A stretch of DNA of 64,000 bases from Bacteroidia bacterium (GCA_030432635.1 JAUIMB010000001.1:186001-250000); one strand, 5' to 3'; numbered from the stretch's first letter, positions 19,385-28,370 are shown. Translations and numbers: made by a program. Notes: generated by a model not told the origin, from the letters alone.

Positions 19385-21036
19385 CAAAAACGATATTGAC
19401 CTCTTGGCAACGATTAATTGGTCTTTTGAAATTAGATCAAAATGACATTAAACAAGTCTTTTACTATGCCATATTTGCCGGATTAGTTAACCTTTCGCTT
19501 CCGTTGGGAATTCAAGCAATCATCAATTTAATTCAGGGTGCACAAATAAGTAGTTCTTGGATCGTGCTTGTAATCTTGGTGACTTTGGGTGTAGCTTTTG
19601 GAGGTGCCCTTCAGCTCATGCAAATGCGCATTATAGAAAATGTGCAACAAAAAATATTTACACGTTCATCGTTTGAATTTGCTTATCGATTTCCCAAGAT
19701 AAAAATGAGTGAATTACGCCTTTACTATCCTCCTGAATTGGCCAATAGATTCTTTGACACCTTAACTGTTCAAAAAGGGTTGTCAAAAATTTTGATTGAT
19801 TTCCCAGCTGCCATCCTTCAAATCATTTTGGGGTTAATGTTATTATCATTTTATCATCCATTTTTCATTATTTATGGTCTGTTATTGATACTGCTCATTT
19901 ATATTGTCTTTAAATTTTCAGCACAACGTGGGCTTGATACTAGCTTAGATGAATCTAAACAAAAATATAAAGTTGCCCATTGGCTTCAGGAAGTAGCACG
20001 ATCCATTCTCAGTTTTAAACTTTCAGGTCGTACGAGTTTGGCATTGGATAAAAATGATGAACTGGTCTCCAATTATCTCGATGCTAGGGAAAGTCATTTT
20101 AGAATATTGGTATTACAATTTGCAAAATTGATTGGGTTCAAAGTATTGGTAACAGCAGGACTTCTAGTAATTGGAGGTTTTTTGGTATTGCGTCAGGAAA
20201 TGAATATTGGCCAATTTGTGGCTGCGGAAATCATCATTCTTTTGGTCATTAGCTCTGTTGAAAAATTGATTCTTGGATTAGAAGCATTTTATGATGTATT
20301 GACATCGATTGAAAAATTAGCTCAGGTGGTCGACAAGGATTTAGAATCTCAAGAAGGTGATCTCATCAATACAGAAAGACCCTTAAAGATAGAATTGAAC
20401 AAGGTAAGCTATTCGGTTCCTGAACGCAATATGCCTATTGTTGATGATGTGTCCTTTATCATTGAACCCAAAGACCGAATCTTAATTCATGGGTCCCATG
20501 GTTCAGGAAAATCAAGTCTACTAAAACTCATTGCTGGTATTATCGCTCCAACCAATGGTAGCATTCAGGTCAACGATATCGCGTTAAGTGGCCTTAAACT
20601 TAATGCATATCGTGCCGAAATTGGACAATCGTTACCTGAAGAGTCTCCGTTTGAAGGTAGCATAATTGAAAACTTAACGTTTGGTGACAAAGGCATTACA
20701 CAAGATGAGATACAAGAGGTATTGGAAAAAACAGGCTTGGTTCAGTTTGTAAAAACCCAACCACAAGGTTTGCGAACCATTCTTTATCCTGAGGGACAGC
20801 GTCTCTCGTCAACGGTGTCCAAAAAAATCGTATTAGCCCGAAGCATCCTTAAGAAGCCTAAAATATTATTGCTTAAAGATCCTTTGGAGCAGTTCGAAAT
20901 CCAAGAAGCTCAAAGAATCATGGAATTCCTTACCGACAAAAGTAATCCGTGGGCTCTTGTGGTTGTGAGTTACAATATGGAATGGAAAACCAAGTGTACT
21001 AGAATTATCAATCTTGAAGAAGGTAAAATTGTATAA
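19381..21036 (+). CDS. ABC exporter half-transporter with degenerate ATPase motifs
   Basis: Fused permease and ATPase of 551 aa, type-I-secretion (LapB/HlyB) style but without a C39 peptidase domain. The membrane part spans residues 25 to about 300. The nucleotide-binding domain keeps Walker A (GSHGSGKS, 371-378) but the LSGGQ signature reads LSSTVS (475-480), the Walker B Asp is Lys499, the catalytic Glu position is Asp500 (LLLKDPLE), and the H-loop His is Tyr531. Such a domain is expected to bind but hardly hydrolyse ATP. The frame is intact and neighbours are tightly packed, so it does not look like a decaying gene. HlyD- and TolC-like genes follow. Confidence 0.85.
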   Translation: MTKTILTSWQRLIGLLKLDQNDIKQVFYYAIFAGLVNLSLPLGIQAIINLIQGAQISSSWIVLVILVTLGVAFGGALQLMQMRIIENVQQKIFTRSSFEFAYRFPKIKMSELRLYYPPELANRFFDTLTVQKGLSKILIDFPAAILQIILGLMLLSFYHPFFIIYGLLLILLIYIVFKFSAQRGLDTSLDESKQKYKVAHWLQEVARSILSFKLSGRTSLALDKNDELVSNYLDARESHFRILVLQFAKLIGFKVLVTAGLLVIGGFLVLRQEMNIGQFVAAEIIILLVISSVEKLILGLEAFYDVLTSIEKLAQVVDKDLESQEGDLINTERPLKIELNKVSYSVPERNMPIVDDVSFIIEPKDRILIHGSHGSGKSSLLKLIAGIIAPTNGSIQVNDIALSGLKLNAYRAEIGQSLPEESPFEGSIIENLTFGDKGITQDEIQEVLEKTGLVQFVKTQPQGLRTILYPEGQRLSSTVSKKIVLARSILKKPKILLLKDPLEQFEIQEAQRIMEFLTDKSNPWALVVVSYNMEWKTKCTRIINLEEGKIV

Positions 21037-21051
21037 AGACATCAACAGACC

Positions 21052-22407
21052 ATGTTAAATATTTCACCAAATAAACTCAATACAAAAGTTGATCTTTCTG
21101 TTTATAAATCAGCACAGAAGGTGTTTCACAGAAAGCACTTCAAACACTTTAACAGATTTCTGTTGGCTTTTGCCATCATTGGAATCATTATTTTGTTTTT
21201 GCCATGGACACAAAATATCTATAGTCGTGGAAATGTAACGACACTAACACCAGATCAGCGTCCACAAACCATTCAGTCGCCAATTCCTGGACGAATCGAG
21301 AAATGGTATGTAAGAGAAGGTGATCATGTAAAGAAAGGTGACACTATTCTATTCATTTCCGAAATCAAAAACGAATATTTTGACCCAAATTTGGTGAATC
21401 GTACTGGTGAGCAGATAAAGGCTAAAGAAGCGTCGGTAATATCATATAATGAAAAAGTAAAAGCGCTTAACAATCAAATAGGAGCCTTAACTCGTGAACG
21501 AAAATTGAAGTTAGAACAAGCACAGAACAAATTGCTCCAAGCAAAACTAAAAGTACAAAGTGACAGTATCGATTTAGAGGCTGTAAAAATAAACCTAGCC
21601 ATTGCCGAACGTCAAATAGGTGCAACCCAAAAGCTTTATGAAGAAGGTCTCAAATCCTTGACAGAATTAGAAGAAAAGAAATCAAAATTTCAAGAAAGTC
21701 AAGCCAAACTCATTTCACAGGAAAATGCTTTTTTGGTCTCCAAGAATAACGTCATTAATGCCATGGTTGAAATCAATCGTGTACAAGCCGAATATGCAGA
21801 TAAAATCTCAAAAGCTCAAAGTGATAAATTTACAGCTGAGTCCAACCAGTTTGATGCAGAAGCACAGGTAACCAAGCTGGAAAGCGACTTTACAAATTAT
21901 GAAATGCGCAACGATTTATACTATATAAGAGCACCTCAAGATGGCTTTATCAATAAAGCCATTAAAGGTGGTATTGGCGAGACTTTCAAGGAAGGTGAAC
22001 GCTTGGTTGGTATCATGCCTGCAAATTATGATTTGGCAGTAGAAATGTTTGTCGACCCTATTGACTTGCCCTTAATTCATTTAGGTGAAAACGTTCGGGT
22101 TCAGTTTGATGGTTGGCCTGCTATTGTCTTTAGTGGTTGGCCAAATGTATCCTATGGAACTTATGGTGCAAAAGTAGTGGCCATTGAAAACTTCATAAGT
22201 GCGAATGGAAAATTCAGGGTGTTACTGTCACCTGATGAAAATGATCACCAATGGCCTGAAGCCATAAGAGTTGGTTCGGGTGCAATGACCATTGCCTTAT
22301 TGGAAGATGTTCCGATTTGGTTTGAACTTTGGAGAAAACTCAATGGTTTCCCACCAAACTATTACCAGCCTGAAACTACCTCAGACACAACATCCGATAA
22401 GAAATAA
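21052..22407 (+). CDS. HlyD-family membrane fusion protein
   Basis: Periplasmic adaptor of 451 aa linking an inner-membrane transporter to a TolC-like channel. One membrane helix lies near residues 36-55 (FLLAFAIIGIIILFLPW). A split biotinyl-lipoyl domain follows (QSPIPGRIEKWYVREGDHVKKGDTI and later YYIRAPQDGFINKAIKGGIGETFKEGE), flanking a long coiled-coil hairpin (about 115-270). A beta-barrel part with VEMFVDPIDLPLIHLGENVRVQFDGWP ends the core. It sits between the ABC gene and the TolC-family gene, completing a tripartite system. Confidence 0.93.
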   Translation: MLNISPNKLNTKVDLSVYKSAQKVFHRKHFKHFNRFLLAFAIIGIIILFLPWTQNIYSRGNVTTLTPDQRPQTIQSPIPGRIEKWYVREGDHVKKGDTILFISEIKNEYFDPNLVNRTGEQIKAKEASVISYNEKVKALNNQIGALTRERKLKLEQAQNKLLQAKLKVQSDSIDLEAVKINLAIAERQIGATQKLYEEGLKSLTELEEKKSKFQESQAKLISQENAFLVSKNNVINAMVEINRVQAEYADKISKAQSDKFTAESNQFDAEAQVTKLESDFTNYEMRNDLYYIRAPQDGFINKAIKGGIGETFKEGERLVGIMPANYDLAVEMFVDPIDLPLIHLGENVRVQFDGWPAIVFSGWPNVSYGTYGAKVVAIENFISANGKFRVLLSPDENDHQWPEAIRVGSGAMTIALLEDVPIWFELWRKLNGFPPNYYQPETTSDTTSDKK

Positions 22408-22409
22408 TC

Positions 22410-23813
22410 ATGAATCGAAATCTCTACATCCTATTCGTATTTGCATTATCGTTTGGCAGTTTAAAAGCACAAGACTCAATTGTGTTGAGTTTTAGTGAGT
22501 ATTTAGGCTATGTCAAAAAATTTCATCCTATCGCAAAACAGGCTGAGTTGACCCTTCAATTTGGTCAGGCCAACTTAATGAAAGCCAGAGGTGGCTTTGA
22601 CCCAAAAATAGAAGTCGATAATGCACGTAAAAAATTTAAGAATACAGAGTATTTTGACCAGTTAAGTACCACATTCAAAATCCCAACATGGTATGGTGTT
22701 GAACTTAAGGGGAATTTTGAGCAAAACAACGGACAGTTTTTAAATCCGCAAGCGTTTGTACCTGACGACGGACTTTATAGCGCAGGAATTTCAGCTTCAT
22801 TAGGGCGAGGATTATTTATCAATAAAAGAATGGCAGAACTCAAGAAGGCGAAACTGTTCATGGAACAAACTAAGGCTGATCGTGATATTCTAATCAATCA
22901 AATTATTTATGAAGCATCCGTTACCTATTTCAATTGGTTACAAGCCTACAGGGAAACAACAGTCTACAATCAATTTTTAGACAATGCAAAATTACGTTTT
23001 GAAGGCGTAAAACGCAGCGTAGAAAATGGTGATAAAGCCGCAATAGATTCTGTAGAAGCTGGAATTATTGTGAAAAATAGAGCATTAGGGTTAGAACGAG
23101 CTAAGGTAAAATTCATGAAAACCTCATTGGAATTATCAACTTTTTTATGGTTAAATGATGATATTCCTGTTGAGATCCAACCTAACGTTATTCCTGATAC
23201 TTTTATTGAGAATACATTGGATGATGTCTTGGAAATTTCAGGATTACCCTTGACAGATTTTGCAATTGAGGACCATCCCAAACTGCAGTCTCTAAATTAT
23301 AAATATAAAGGTCTGGAAGTCGATAAACGTTTAAAAGCCAACAAACTATTGCCCATAGTTGATATACAATATAACTTTTTAACCGAAACTCCTGATATTG
23401 CTAGATCGTTCAATACCAATCAATACAAGGGTGGTTTTTCGATAGCATTCCCATTATTTTTGAGGAAGGAACGTGGTGATTTACGTTTGGCAAAGGCCAA
23501 GTTGCAAGATTTGAGATTTGATATGGACAATGCGCGAATAACAATTCAGAACAAAGTGTTGGCTTTATCTAGAGAATTAGCATCTTTTGAGACGCAAAAT
23601 CAACTTATTGACGATATCGTTAGTGATTATACAACGATGCTTAATGCAGAAGAACGCAAATTCAGCTTTGGTGAGAGTTCGTTGTTTTTGATAAATTCAC
23701 GGGAAAAAAGCCTTATTGATTCGCAACTGAAATCGATTGAACTTCAAAACAAGTTTTTGATTACCAAAGCGAAGTTGTTTAACAGTTTATCTAGAAATTT
23801 AGAAAACCTCTAG
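22410..23813 (+). CDS. TolC-family outer-membrane efflux protein
   Basis: Outer-membrane channel of 467 aa with a cleavable signal (FVFALSFGSLKAQ) and two OEP-type halves rich in heptad helices. Recognisable segments are ASLGRGLFINKRMAELKKAKL and LFLRKERGDLRLAKAKLQDL. It starts 2 bases after the HlyD gene and closes the TetR-ABC-HlyD-TolC operon. The substrate is unknown. The overlap-style packing and single upstream promoter suggest the four proteins are made together. Confidence 0.92.
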   Translation: MNRNLYILFVFALSFGSLKAQDSIVLSFSEYLGYVKKFHPIAKQAELTLQFGQANLMKARGGFDPKIEVDNARKKFKNTEYFDQLSTTFKIPTWYGVELKGNFEQNNGQFLNPQAFVPDDGLYSAGISASLGRGLFINKRMAELKKAKLFMEQTKADRDILINQIIYEASVTYFNWLQAYRETTVYNQFLDNAKLRFEGVKRSVENGDKAAIDSVEAGIIVKNRALGLERAKVKFMKTSLELSTFLWLNDDIPVEIQPNVIPDTFIENTLDDVLEISGLPLTDFAIEDHPKLQSLNYKYKGLEVDKRLKANKLLPIVDIQYNFLTETPDIARSFNTNQYKGGFSIAFPLFLRKERGDLRLAKAKLQDLRFDMDNARITIQNKVLALSRELASFETQNQLIDDIVSDYTTMLNAEERKFSFGESSLFLINSREKSLIDSQLKSIELQNKFLITKAKLFNSLSRNLENL

Positions 23814-24541
23814 TTATTGTTTTCTGAAGATTCGGTGCTACCCTCTTGGTCTTTTGGCTCAATAGGATGTTCTTCCTTAATAACATTAACGGTTGCCTTG
23901 ACTCCTGTTAGTAGATTCCATTTTTTTGAAGATACCAGATTTCCGTTGTCATCATACACAAGAAACTCGGCAGTATTTGGTCCAGATTCACCTTGATTCA
24001 ATGCTTGGAATACAATCTTATTGATACCTGGTTTTAAGTGCACATCAAATCCTTTATACCCAGAAGTTAAAACCATGGAAGGCACTATGATATCATCATT
24101 GAGATACACACGAACCATGTCTCCATCTGGATACTCATGATCGCGACATATAATTTTTACGAATTTCCCGTTGTTTCTGATATCACCTAAAAACACATCA
24201 GCCATGGTCTCGATTTTCAAGCCTTGCTCTACAGCAACCTTATTAAATTGCTTTTCAAAAATTTCACCAGGATTCCGAAGCCCACTGTCATCAATCATTG
24301 AGAACTCCTTTTTAGGCTTTGTAATAGACACTTTACTTTCCGTAGGAATTCCGGAAATATTCTTTCTGGGTTTTGTAAGTCCGATTTTTGAGTTTGGCTT
24401 TATAATAAGTTGAGGTGTTGTATCTTTCTTTTTGGTTTCAACCGCAGGTATTTTTATGGCATTCTTCTTTTCTGTATCTGGTTGTCCAAATACAGCAGAA
24501 ACGCAACACATAAGTATAACTATGACTAAACCCTGTTTCAT
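23810..24541 (-). CDS. Secreted protein of unknown function
   Basis: Protein of about 243 aa with a cleavable signal peptide (MKQGLVIVILMCCVSAVFGQ). A low-complexity, Lys/Pro/Thr-rich stretch follows, with repeated TKPRK and TKPKK words, then a compact beta-rich domain (KIICRDHEYPDGDMVRVYLND...GFDVHLKPGINKIVFQALNQGESGPNTAEFLVYDDNG) resembling an Ig-like or C2-like sandwich. I prefer the ATG at 24541 over 24568 because it places the signal peptide at the N terminus. Its stop overlaps the convergent TolC-family stop by 4 bases. No domain name can be assigned. Confidence 0.7.
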   Translation of the reverse strand: MKQGLVIVILMCCVSAVFGQPDTEKKNAIKIPAVETKKKDTTPQLIIKPNSKIGLTKPRKNISGIPTESKVSITKPKKEFSMIDDSGLRNPGEIFEKQFNKVAVEQGLKIETMADVFLGDIRNNGKFVKIICRDHEYPDGDMVRVYLNDDIIVPSMVLTSGYKGFDVHLKPGINKIVFQALNQGESGPNTAEFLVYDDNGNLVSSKKWNLLTGVKATVNVIKEEHPIEPKDQEGSTESSENNN

Positions 24542-24657
24542 TTCATTTTTTATAATAATTGGTTTCAAAAACCATACCTAATTGCCATCCATTGGAATCA
24601 AAGAAAGTATTTTTGACCAAAGTAATGACTTTGAAAGATAAACGTTTTAATTTTTAG

Positions 24658-26172
24658 TTAAAACTTTCCGTTGAAACTTAGTCGGAGTTTACGCGTATAT
24701 TCATCCAACAGCCAATCTTTGTAGTTTTTGGTACTGTTCATGATGCAGTAGCAATATTGCTTAATGCGATAACAGATATCATCGTGCAATAATTTTGCAA
24801 GTTCCCTGGCTTCAAAGACATCTTCACTATTGGCAATGACAAGTTCGGAATGTTGGGCTATTGAGTTTTCAATGGCTTTCATGGATTTATGACCTTGTCT
24901 AATGACTCTTTTGTACTCTTCCTTGATATCAAAATCATCATTAGGATTTTTCTTGAATCGTTTACGTAAGGTCTCTGGCATTTTATAAACAAATTCACGC
25001 TCAATGTCCTCATCATTGCGAAGGTTTTCCAAATAAAAATCTGGATTTTTAAAGATTTGTTGCCAATCTACAGGTTCGCTCCATGGTCCAAATCGCACAG
25101 CATTATTACCAAGATCGATAACCGTAAAGGTTGTTTTATCACCAAGGATCCTAGATCCACGACCAATCATTTGGAAATATAACGTTAGTGATCGTGTGGC
25201 TCTGTTCAATATTATCGATTCTACGGAAGGTTCGTCAAAACCGGTGGTCAAAATGCTCACTGAAGTTAAGATGCCATTCGGAGTATTCTTAAACCATTTT
25301 AAAATCTCCTTACGCTCTTGTTTGGACGATGTATTGTCCAAATGACGAATGTCATAACCTGCTTTTTTAAAGGTGTAATAGACTTCCTTTGAGGTATTGA
25401 TACCATTATTGAAAATGAGCGTTTTCTTTCCTTTGGACAACTCTTCATAAGCCATTATCAGTTTACCTTGCATGGCTGCATTGGTGTATAAGGCTTCAGA
25501 GGATTTTACGGTATAATCACCATTGATCCCAATTTTCAGGGTTGTGAGCGACACATCGTAATTATATATTTCCGCGGAAGCGAGAAAGCCATTTTTTATG
25601 AGCGTTGAAATATTATCACCTACAATCAGTTCCTTATAATTATCCTTCATAGGAAGCTTGATGTTACTGCTTAAGGGTGTTGCCGTTACACCTAGAATAA
25701 AGCAATTATCAAAAAACTTAAAGAGTTTTCTAAACGAGTTGTAATGCGCTTCATCAATAATTACGAGACCAATATCCTCTAAATCAAGTTTGCCATCATT
25801 AAGACGGTTATTGAGGGTCTCTACCATGGCAACAAAGCACTCGTACTGATCTTGATCAGGTAATTCCTTTACTTTACTATTGATGATCTTGTTATGAACA
25901 CCAAAGCCTTCCAACATCTTTGACGTTTGCTTGCAAAGCTCTATACGATGTGTAAGGATGACGACTTTTTTCTTATGCTTCTTGATATATTGCCTTACAA
26001 TTTCAGAAAAGATAACCGTCTTTCCACCTCCAGTAGGTAATTGGTAAAGGAGGTTATAATTATCAGGAGCAGCATCAAAAACGTCAAAAATTCGTTTGAG
26101 GTCTGCCAATTGGTAATCGTAAAGACGCTTTTTGGTTTCTTGAGTAGATGCTAGTTGTAAGGTTTCTGCCAT
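24658..26172 (-). CDS. DEAD/DEAH-box SF2 helicase
   Basis: Protein of 504 aa with all major superfamily 2 motifs: Walker A LPTGGGKT (Lys51), DEAH at 140-143 (VIIDEAHYNS), TAT motif LGVTATPL, and the second RecA lobe with STTGFDEPSV-like TTGFDEPSVESIIL and QMIGRGSRI. It resembles the helicase part of type III restriction enzymes and UvrB-like ATPases, but no methyltransferase or nuclease gene is nearby. The roughly 110-residue C terminus is charged and unrecognised. Likely a nucleic-acid translocase; the substrate is unknown. Confidence 0.9.
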   Translation of the reverse strand: MAETLQLASTQETKKRLYDYQLADLKRIFDVFDAAPDNYNLLYQLPTGGGKTVIFSEIVRQYIKKHKKKVVILTHRIELCKQTSKMLEGFGVHNKIINSKVKELPDQDQYECFVAMVETLNNRLNDGKLDLEDIGLVIIDEAHYNSFRKLFKFFDNCFILGVTATPLSSNIKLPMKDNYKELIVGDNISTLIKNGFLASAEIYNYDVSLTTLKIGINGDYTVKSSEALYTNAAMQGKLIMAYEELSKGKKTLIFNNGINTSKEVYYTFKKAGYDIRHLDNTSSKQERKEILKWFKNTPNGILTSVSILTTGFDEPSVESIILNRATRSLTLYFQMIGRGSRILGDKTTFTVIDLGNNAVRFGPWSEPVDWQQIFKNPDFYLENLRNDEDIEREFVYKMPETLRKRFKKNPNDDFDIKEEYKRVIRQGHKSMKAIENSIAQHSELVIANSEDVFEARELAKLLHDDICYRIKQYCYCIMNSTKNYKDWLLDEYTRKLRLSFNGKF

Positions 26173-26250
26173 AAATCGGTCGCTTCTGAAAAAAAAATTC
26201 TCACAAAATTAAGATTTTATAAGGTTATCACGACAGATTGTTAAAAACAA

Positions 26251-26397
26251 ATGAAAAAAAAGAGGAATACCATCTTTGTAAGTTGCATGATTGTGGTTGT
26301 CGTTAAGTTTACGACAGGACGCATCTTTGCTTTGTTGAAGTTAGATATGAATTCTGTTCCAGATTCATTTTCAAGAAAAATCATCAGCCCAAGATGA
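26251..26397 (+). CDS. Possible 48-aa membrane microprotein
   Basis: An ATG opens 48 codons: a Lys/Arg-rich start (MKKKRNT), a hydrophobic stretch (IFVSCMIVVVV), then a polar tail. The shape suits a single-span small membrane protein, but an ORF of this size can arise by chance in AT-rich DNA and no clear promoter was found. Confidence 0.25.
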   Translation: MKKKRNTIFVSCMIVVVVKFTTGRIFALLKLDMNSVPDSFSRKIISPR

Positions 26398-26613
26398 CAA
26401 AACTTATGAGGTCATAAATTATTTTGAAGTTGTTAACCTTTGCTATCCAATCACCTATCTGAAAATCAACTTGCCTGCTGTTAAAATATGTTAAAACATT
26501 ACTTTGTTATACATAGTACTGTAACATTTTATTTTTTTGGTCGTCTATTAGTAAAACATCAATCATTCAACATTGCTTTTTTAAGCTATGGGAATTACTA
26601 AAATCAAAACATC

Positions 26614-26700
26614 ATGAGAACTTTAAACAGCAACCAATTAACAAGTACAAACACAGAAACAAGAATTTACACTTGGAACCAAAAAAGACGCTATAGATAA
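26614..26700 (+). CDS. Putative 28-aa micro-ORF, basic C terminus
   Basis: ATG to TAA, 28 codons: Thr/Asn-rich start (MRTLNSNQLTSTNTETR) and a basic aromatic end (WNQKRRYR). The next micro-ORF starts in nearly the same way at DNA level (ATG-A-G/A-A-x-CTTTAA), as if the two were an old duplication. It could be a small protein or a leader peptide. Not recognised. Confidence 0.4.
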   Translation: MRTLNSNQLTSTNTETRIYTWNQKRRYR

Positions 26701-26761
26701 ATTGTCTTTAAACCGAAGTATATTCGGAAGTCATCATCAATCTAATTAAATCATCTCTACC

Positions 26762-26833
26762 ATGAAAGCTTTAACCAGAATTATCAACACATCACATACA
26801 ACAAATGACGACTTAGACACGTTACGTTATTAG
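26762..26833 (+). CDS. Putative 23-aa micro-ORF
   Basis: ATG to TAG, 23 codons, reading MKALTRIINTSHTT and ending DTLRY. Its start resembles the 28-aa micro-ORF 61 bases upstream, and both end in Arg/Tyr. A hairpin follows 12 bases after the stop, and a terminator about 90 bases after. Not recognised. Confidence 0.35.
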   Translation: MKALTRIINTSHTTNDDLDTLRY

Positions 26834-26845
26834 TGTTAGTTATTG

Positions 26846-26870
26846 CCATCGTCACTTTTGAGTACGATGG
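26846..26870 (+). ncRNA. Bulged hairpin after the micro-ORFs
   Basis: CCATCGT (26846-26852) pairs with ACGATGG (26864-26870). Inside it, ACT and AGT pair around a TTTG loop with one bulged C, giving about ten pairs. No T-tract follows, so it is an RNA structure rather than a terminator. Confidence 0.4.
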
Positions 26871-26923
26871 AAATCATCAATCAGAATTATATTGATTCAT
26901 ATTCAATTTTAATTTCAATCCAT

Positions 26924-26960
26924 AAAAACCAGCAAACTAAGAAATTTGCTGGTTTTTTTG
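26924..26960 (+). terminator. Strong intrinsic terminator before exbD
   Basis: AACCAGCAAA (26927-26936) pairs perfectly with TTTGCTGGTT (26945-26954) around an 8-base loop, followed by a T-run to 26959. The arms extend through flanking A/T pairs. It ends the micro-ORF transcript and separates it from the ExbD gene, which starts 63 bases later. Confidence 0.85.
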
Positions 26961-27022
26961 TTTACAAAAATCATGGTACTGTTTTTGTGACCTTACAGCT
27001 ATAATCCGTTAATGCTATTCTC

Positions 27023-27598
27023 ATGAAAACAACTCGACGACATGTCCCTCAAGTCAATGCAGGTTCTATGGCAGACATTGCATTTTTACTGCTTATTTTC
27101 TTCTTGGTCACTGCTATGATTCCAAATGATATTGGAATAAAACGAACACTACCTCCTCCTTGCCTTCCAGGTACCGATTGCAATGAGGGTATCAAACATC
27201 AAAGAAATATTCTTCAGGTTAAAGTCAATTCTAAAAATGAATTATGGGTTGAGAATGAGGTGGTTGAAATTTCAGAATTGAAAGAGATTGCCAAGTCCTT
27301 TTTAGACAACAATGGCGATGGCACTTGCACATATTGCCATGGAACAAAAGACAAGACCTCTTCAGATAACCCTAAAGAAGCTGTTATATCGCTCAATAAT
27401 GATAAAATGACTTCATATGACTTTTATATTCAGGTGCAAGATGAGTTAACAAAAGCCTATTTTGAACTTCGAACCCAATATGCCGAAAACATTCTAAAAA
27501 CAACCTCCGAAAAGCTTACTAAAGAAGCGTTGGCAGAAGTTAGATTGGCATATCCTTTTGTGCTATCTGAAGCTGAAATTAAAACAGTTAAAGATTAG
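27023..27598 (+). CDS. ExbD/TolR-family protein, orphan
   Basis: Protein of 191 aa. The N-terminal membrane segment MADIAFLLLIFFLVTAMI carries the conserved Asp (Asp18) used by ExbD/TolR to conduct protons when energising TonB or Tol systems. A periplasmic domain follows. It includes an unusual insert with a CTYCHGTK Cys-x-x-Cys-His sequence (around residues 95-103), which looks like a haem- or metal-binding motif; that may be coincidental. No exbB, tonB or second exbD is adjacent, so its motor partner must be encoded elsewhere. Confidence 0.85.
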   Translation: MKTTRRHVPQVNAGSMADIAFLLLIFFLVTAMIPNDIGIKRTLPPPCLPGTDCNEGIKHQRNILQVKVNSKNELWVENEVVEISELKEIAKSFLDNNGDGTCTYCHGTKDKTSSDNPKEAVISLNNDKMTSYDFYIQVQDELTKAYFELRTQYAENILKTTSEKLTKEALAEVRLAYPFVLSEAEIKTVKD

Positions 27599-27636
27599 CT
27601 TCATGTAGATATTAAATCCTTTTATAATATGTTGTA

Positions 27637-28059
27637 TTAGAGTTTTGGCTGAAGTGAATCCGTTTTGATTTTAACACGATAACGGATACTAACCTTGCGT
27701 CTGCCCCATTTTTTTGCTGCCTTAACGTCGGTTCCCATATACACATCTATACGGTTACGCCAACGTCTGTTCATCTTATCCTTAACCAGGTAGGTACCTT
27801 CCAAACCTTCAATTGTAACAAGTGTATTATGCGACAAGCCTTTCCCTAAAAGATCCCTTGAGACTGCTATGTAACGCAATCCTGGCTTTAAGCTGTCTCC
27901 AAAGGCTGTGATATGTGGATCTGAACTGGTTTGGTAGGCTAAGGAATTGTATGCTGTTGCCGTAACGTTCATGGTTTTCCATTCATAAGCGTTGGGCTTG
28001 TCTTGCTTGCAATTGAGCAAAGCTAACGAAACGCTAAGGATGAAAAACTTCAGTTTCAA
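27637..28059 (-). CDS. 3D-domain (Asp-rich beta-barrel) lipoprotein
   Basis: Protein of 140 aa with a lipoprotein signal (FILSVSLALLNCKQD, Cys17). The mature part matches the 3D domain, a double-psi beta-barrel found in MltA/RlpA-like wall-lytic proteins: VTATAYNS at the start, YIAVSRDLLGKGLSHNTLVTIEGLEGTYLVKD in the middle, and NRIDVYMGTDVKAAKKWGRRKV with conserved Asp residues at the end. A cell-wall role in the outer-membrane-facing periplasm is likely. It overlaps the upstream small membrane-protein gene by four bases. Confidence 0.8.
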   Translation of the reverse strand: MKLKFFILSVSLALLNCKQDKPNAYEWKTMNVTATAYNSLAYQTSSDPHITAFGDSLKPGLRYIAVSRDLLGKGLSHNTLVTIEGLEGTYLVKDKMNRRWRNRIDVYMGTDVKAAKKWGRRKVSIRYRVKIKTDSLQPKL

Positions 28060-28370
28060 AATGAACTGTTAAAATCTATAATATTAATGACAGTAGTAAC
28101 TAGAAACAGAATAATCAAAACGATGTTTACACATAAACCGATGGTCTTTTTTGTGGATTTAGGTTCCTTTATACTTTTCATTGCAAAGAAGAATCCAATA
28201 AGGGACGACACTACCGTCAAAATCATTATAAAGCCAGCAATATATGTATACGTATCAATAGCAATATGCTGTGCTCCAGCGAGTCGTTTGAGTATTAAAA
28301 ATACAACAAAACATATAACGGCAATGATACCAAATTGAAATCCTTTATTCGAATTGTAACCAGTAGTCAT
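28056..28370 (-). CDS. Small integral membrane protein, unknown
   Basis: Protein of 104 aa with three predicted membrane helices (FGIIAVICFVVFLIL; YTYIAGFIMILTVVSSLIGFFFA; IGLCVNIVLIILFLVTTVI). The frame overlaps the start of the 3D-domain gene by four bases (ATGA-type), which supports translation. No family recognised. Confidence 0.6.
   Translation of the reverse strand: MTTGYNSNKGFQFGIIAVICFVVFLILKRLAGAQHIAIDTYTYIAGFIMILTVVSSLIGFFFAMKSIKEPKSTKKTIGLCVNIVLIILFLVTTVINIIDFNSSF

Larger units (their letters stand above)
26173..27022. other. 850-bp gap with micro-ORFs, hairpins and a terminator
   Basis: No long gene here. It holds a possible 48-codon ORF (26251-26397), two tandem micro-ORFs (26614-26700, 26762-26833), a bulged hairpin (26846-26870) and a strong terminator (26924-26960), in that order on the + strand. 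Between 26398 and 26613 I see only AT-rich DNA with TTACTTTG at 26499-26506, one base off the -7 consensus. Confidence 0.6.

Noticed and set aside
26299-26315. GTCGTTAA-G-TTTACGAC imperfect palindrome
   Set aside because: One mismatched pair and it falls inside a possible small ORF; no gene for it to control could be assigned.
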